A DNA stretch of 16,921 nucleotides from Cyclostephanos tholiformis (lineage: Eukaryota; Bacillariophyta; Thalassiosirophyceae; Thalassiosirales; Thalassiosiraceae). The DNA lies in assembly GCA_036939975.1 (NCBI GenBank), contig JALLPB010000513.1, positions 1 to 16,921 of the forward strand, written 5' to 3'. The position numbers and the translations under genes are program-made. Below, piece by piece: positions 16,810 through 16,921 of this stretch. The notes under the pieces were generated by a model that saw only the letters and a list, made by a program, of their open reading frames with translations, did not search any database and was not told the origin of the DNA. The first letter of the stretch is position 1. Every line of letters starts with the position of its first letter.

Positions 16810-16912
16810 TTTTAATTAATAATGTTGATGCAAACAATTCTTCCGCGTCCACTCTCTGGAGACGGAGATAGCTGCCCGAATAGATTTAGTAATTGGAGAT
16901 TATTAATTAAAA
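16810..16912 (-). repeat. 13-bp inverted repeat spanning the LTR / internal boundary
   Basis: TTTTAATTAATAA (16810-16822), immediately internal to the right LTR, is the exact reverse complement of TTATTAATTAAAA (16900-16912) near the outer end of that LTR. Read on the element's strand, the first segment sits where the primer binding site is expected. The left LTR has the LTR arm (11499-11511) but no internal partner beside it. Part of the match is the self-palindromic TTAATTAA. Confidence 0.75.
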
Positions 16913-16921
16913 GTGAGAGCA
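16823..16921 (-). repeat. 5' LTR (right copy), at least 99 bp, reaching the window end
   Basis: Matches 11422-11520 at 97 of 99 positions. It ends with GAGAGCA at the last base of the window, so whether it continues, and the right target duplication, cannot be seen. Confidence 0.85.

Larger units (their letters stand above)
11422..16921 (-). mobile_element. Degenerate Ty1/copia LTR retrotransposon (CoDi-like)
   Basis: Two 99-bp terminal repeats (11422-11520 and 16823-16921) enclose, on the minus strand, gag with a CCHC knuckle, protease, integrase, RT and RNase H. Integrase before RT is the copia order. The RT/RNase H wording (KAIYGLLRSALLFY, KINTKSSTEAELVG, RTKHIKVKY-like) resembles diatom CoDi elements from memory. 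There is no standard tRNA primer site beginning TGG next to the right LTR. A purine tract GGGAAAAGG (minus strand, 11532-11540) lies 11 nt before the left LTR and may be the polypurine tract. The target duplication candidate on the left is GTCAG (11417-11421); its partner would be outside the window. At least seven stops and about five frameshifts make the copy non-autonomous. Confidence 0.93.

Noticed and set aside
16763..16852. N-terminal extension of gag into the LTR starting from a GTG
   Set aside because: A eukaryotic start should be ATG; the first ATG after the LTR is at 16762, and the extension overlaps the LTR.
1..16921. tRNA or rRNA genes
   Set aside because: No cloverleaf with conserved T-arm or rRNA core sequence was noticed by eye on either strand; a tRNA scan would settle this.

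Overview
The window looks like nuclear DNA of a diatom, probably a centric one. Three things point there: a Ty1/copia retrotransposon with the protein signatures I associate with diatom CoDi elements, secreted proteins built from Cys-rich modules common in diatom extracellular proteins, and a short GT-AG intron. The species call is inference from memory of these families; no database was searched.

Layout. (1) 1-3255 is comparatively AT-rich and holds remnants of at least two plus-strand protein genes I do not recognise: a coiled-coil protein preceded by a duplicated segment (about 81-1385), and a second set of fragments (1861-3048). Both are broken by stops and frameshifts. Between them lies a gene-free stretch with two strong palindromes and a single N between exact 15-bp repeats. 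(2) 3256-10458 is the intact core: two long divergently transcribed paralogous genes for secreted, acidic, Thr-rich modular proteins. Both end in a pair of Lin-12/Notch-type (LNR) Cys-rich repeats and carry a beta-sandwich-like module and a CC-type Cys module. The minus gene encodes 1254 aa across one 140-nt intron; the plus gene encodes 923 aa without an intron. They share a 526-bp intergenic region. (3) 10459-11421 has no convincing gene but contains a clean hairpin. (4) 11422-16921 is a minus-strand Ty1/copia element with 99-bp terminal repeats and recognisable gag, protease, integrase, RT and RNase H, all in one degraded coding path with at least seven stops, about five frameshifts, a frame-breaking 23-bp duplication, and Asp-to-Asn changes in two catalytic RT motifs. 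The right repeat ends exactly at the last base of the window.

Function. The LNR pair are most likely cell-surface or wall/matrix proteins that arose by inverted duplication and then diverged by module gain or loss, repeat expansion and intron gain or loss. The retroelement is probably immobile on its own. The most unusual signals are the asymmetric divergence of the paralog pair and, in the retroelement, a perfect 13-bp complementarity between the start of the LTR and the position where a tRNA primer site is expected.
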